Shown here one piece after another: positions 62,512-64,000 of a stretch of DNA of 64,000 nucleotides. The position numbers and the translations under genes are program-made. This DNA is from Pontibacter litorisediminis (lineage in GTDB: Bacteria; Bacteroidota; Bacteroidia; Cytophagales; Hymenobacteraceae): contig NZ_JARDUA010000001.1 of NCBI RefSeq assembly GCF_029360645.1, positions 930,001 through 994,000 on the forward strand. The letters are read 5' to 3'. The notes beneath the pieces are model-generated. The model worked only from the letters and a program-made list of their open reading frames with translations. It made no database searches and had not been told where the DNA came from. Positions within the stretch are counted from its first letter, which is position 1. Each line of letters begins with the position of its first letter.

Positions 62512-64000
62512 AATCTTCAGTTAAAGGAACTTCATCTTCATCTTGGATCAAGTGGCGACCATCTGCCAAATGCGCGAATATGTAGTACAGCCCAGGCACG
62601 ATGATGACGCCGAAGACTGTTCCGAACAGCATTCCTCCCAAGGCAGAAGCACCAATGGTCCGGTTGCCGATGGCTCCTGCACCAGTGGCGATGATCAGCG
62701 GTATCAAACCGGCGATAAAGGCAAAGGAAGTCATCAGGATCGGGCGGAAGCGCACTTTCGCGCCTGCTATGGCGGCGTCAAAAATAGTGGCTCCTTCCTG
62801 CCGCTTCTGAACGGCAAACTCCACGATCAGCACGGCGTTTTTGCCCAACAGGCCAATCAGCATGATGAGCCCTACCTGCGCATAGATGTTGTTCTCCAGC
62901 CCCATCAGTTGCAGCAGCATGAAGGAGCCGAACACTCCCACCGGCAGTGAGAAGACCACTGCCAACGGAATGATAAAGCTCTCGTACTGCGCGGCCAGCA
63001 CAAAGTATACAAACACCACCACAATCAGGAACACGTAAAGCGCCTCATTGCCCCTGCCGGCTTCATCATACGATAGGCCTTCCCAGGCAATGTCGTAGCC
63101 GTTGGGCAAGGTCTCTTTGGCCACTTCCTGTACTGCCTGAATGGCATCGGCCGTCGTATAGCCTTTGGCCGGAAGCCCTTGAATGGCGGCCGAGTTATAC
63201 ATGTTGAAGCGGGTAACTTCGTTAGGGCCCTGCGTCTTCTTAAGCTTCATGAATGCAGAGTAAGGCACCATTTCCCCGTGGTCGTTCCTGACATAAAGCT
63301 TCAGAACATCAGAAGGCATCCTTCTGAACTGTGGGTCAGACTGCACATAAACCTTGAAGAACTGATTGAATTTGATGAACCCTTGCTCGTAGGTACTACC
63401 GATCAGAATGTTAAGGTTTTCCATGGCATCCTCAATGGACACCCCTTTCTGCATGGCCAACTTGTTGTCTATCTCCAGCTCGTACTGCGGATAGTTGGCC
63501 GCGAAGAAGGTAAACAAGCCTGTCAGCTCTTTGCGCTTGCTCAGGTTATCCATGAACTCCTGGTTTATCTTATCAAACTCATGGTAGTCGGTATCGGTGT
63601 TTTTATCCAGCAAACGCATCGAGAAACCGCCTGAGGAGCCGAAGCCAGGAATAGCCGGTGGCTCGAAGAACTCGACAATAGCCCCAAGGCCTTTCGATTT
63701 CTCCTCCAGTTCCTCCATAATTTCCTTCACGTTATGATGACGTTCCGACCACGGTTTCAGGTTGATGAGACAGGTACCAGCGTTGGAGCCACGGCCTTCG
63801 GTCATGATCTCGTAGCCTGCCAGCGAGGACACGGATTCGACTCCTTCAATTTCCTCGCATATTTTCTGAAGCCTTTGGGATACCTGGTTGGTTTTTTCCA
63901 GGGTAGAGCCCGGAGGGGTCTGAATAATGGCGTAAATAGTTCCCTGGTCCTCATTCGGGATAAAGCCTGCCGGCAGCACCTGGTTTTCGTAGAAGATGCC
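62495..64000 (-). CDS. RND multidrug efflux pump (HAE1/AcrB type), C-terminal part
   Basis: The frame is open to the window edge and gives 501 residues, the C-terminal half of an RND pump. The GFIPNEDQGTIYAIIQTPPG block corresponds to the region after helix TM7 in AcrB. Membrane helices run from ALYVFLIVVVFVYFVLAAQYES to the end, including GKNAVLIVEFAVQKRQEG and TSFAFIAGLIPLIIATGAGA. Proton-driven export of drugs or bile-type compounds is the family role. The N-terminal half and the membrane-fusion protein must lie to the right. Confidence 0.95.
   Translation of the reverse strand, partial: GIFYENQVLPAGFIPNEDQGTIYAIIQTPPGSTLEKTNQVSQRLQKICEEIEGVESVSSLAGYEIMTEGRGSNAGTCLINLKPWSERHHNVKEIMEELEEKSKGLGAIVEFFEPPAIPGFGSSGGFSMRLLDKNTDTDYHEFDKINQEFMDNLSKRKELTGLFTFFAANYPQYELEIDNKLAMQKGVSIEDAMENLNILIGSTYEQGFIKFNQFFKVYVQSDPQFRRMPSDVLKLYVRNDHGEMVPYSAFMKLKKTQGPNEVTRFNMYNSAAIQGLPAKGYTTADAIQAVQEVAKETLPNGYDIAWEGLSYDEAGRGNEALYVFLIVVVFVYFVLAAQYESFIIPLAVVFSLPVGVFGSFMLLQLMGLENNIYAQVGLIMLIGLLGKNAVLIVEFAVQKRQEGATIFDAAIAGAKVRFRPILMTSFAFIAGLIPLIIATGAGAIGNRTIGASALGGMLFGTVFGVIIVPGLYYIFAHLADGRHLIQDEDEVPLTEDYVHHA

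Overview
The window looks like chromosomal DNA of a Bacteroidota bacterium, order Cytophagales, most likely Hymenobacteraceae (Pontibacter or a close relative). The grounds are promoters of the Bacteroidota type (TAnnTTTG boxes ahead of several genes), a TonB-dependent receptor, a head-GIN (DUF2807) lipoprotein, the family make-up of the small conserved proteins, and medium GC. The genus is inferred from protein style only. There is no phage, IS element, CRISPR array or rRNA operon. One tRNA gene is present, tRNA-Arg(UCG).

Region by region. 1-8.7 kb: methylglyoxal synthase, small conserved proteins, an SGNH hydrolase, 4-hydroxyphenylpyruvate dioxygenase, phosphoglucomutase, and a two-gene unit pairing a PAS-only sensor with a CZB-like protein. 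8.7-25.7 kb: mostly housekeeping genes. These are a nitroreductase, phosphoglycerate kinase, a CoA-transferase, an amidase lipoprotein, DinB and MDR enzymes, VF530, a RecQ helicase, a porin-like outer-membrane protein, an unassigned TRAxxKAxRN-motif protein, LolD, an AI-2E-type permease, SucC and Ohr. 25.8-30.1 kb: tRNA-Arg, a MreB paralogue, 1.1 kb without genes, a membrane protein, a disordered Arg/Asp/Tyr/Ser/Gly-rich protein, and a decayed cation-efflux gene.

30.5-38.4 kb holds the most notable locus, a complete eboABCDEF cluster in canonical order. It encodes EboA, a TatD-like hydrolase, a UbiA-type prenyltransferase, an AroB-like synthase, a xylose-isomerase-like TIM barrel and an alkaline-phosphatase-superfamily protein. 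A GAF-domain gene and a TetR regulator follow it. In cyanobacteria ebo is tied to delivery of scytonemin precursors to the periplasm. Its product in Bacteroidota is unknown to me.

38.7-48.3 kb reads as one nutritional module for proline- and hydroxyproline-rich peptides such as collagen fragments. A secreted DPP-IV-type peptidase and a Xaa-Pro peptidase flank the four enzymes that take 4-hydroxyproline to 2-oxoglutarate (epimerase, D-hydroxyproline oxidase, DapA-type deaminase, semialdehyde dehydrogenase), with a divergent AraC regulator. 48.5-55.5 kb: a transporter fragment, a P2-type cation ATPase, and a TonB receptor whose 5' end is joined to the 5' part of a sensor kinase by an apparent deletion, next to an intact OmpR-type regulator. 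55.5-57.3 kb is gene-poor. 57.3-60.8 kb is a co-directional redox/stress set (Crp/Fnr, NADP-dependent reductase-like protein, YceI, DoxX, LigB-type dioxygenase). The window ends in an RND efflux operon that runs off the right edge.

The 7-mer AAGTATA/TATACTT recurs throughout on both strands, about 50 or more copies by eye. No gene explains it. All family calls are from reading the sequence; no database search was run.
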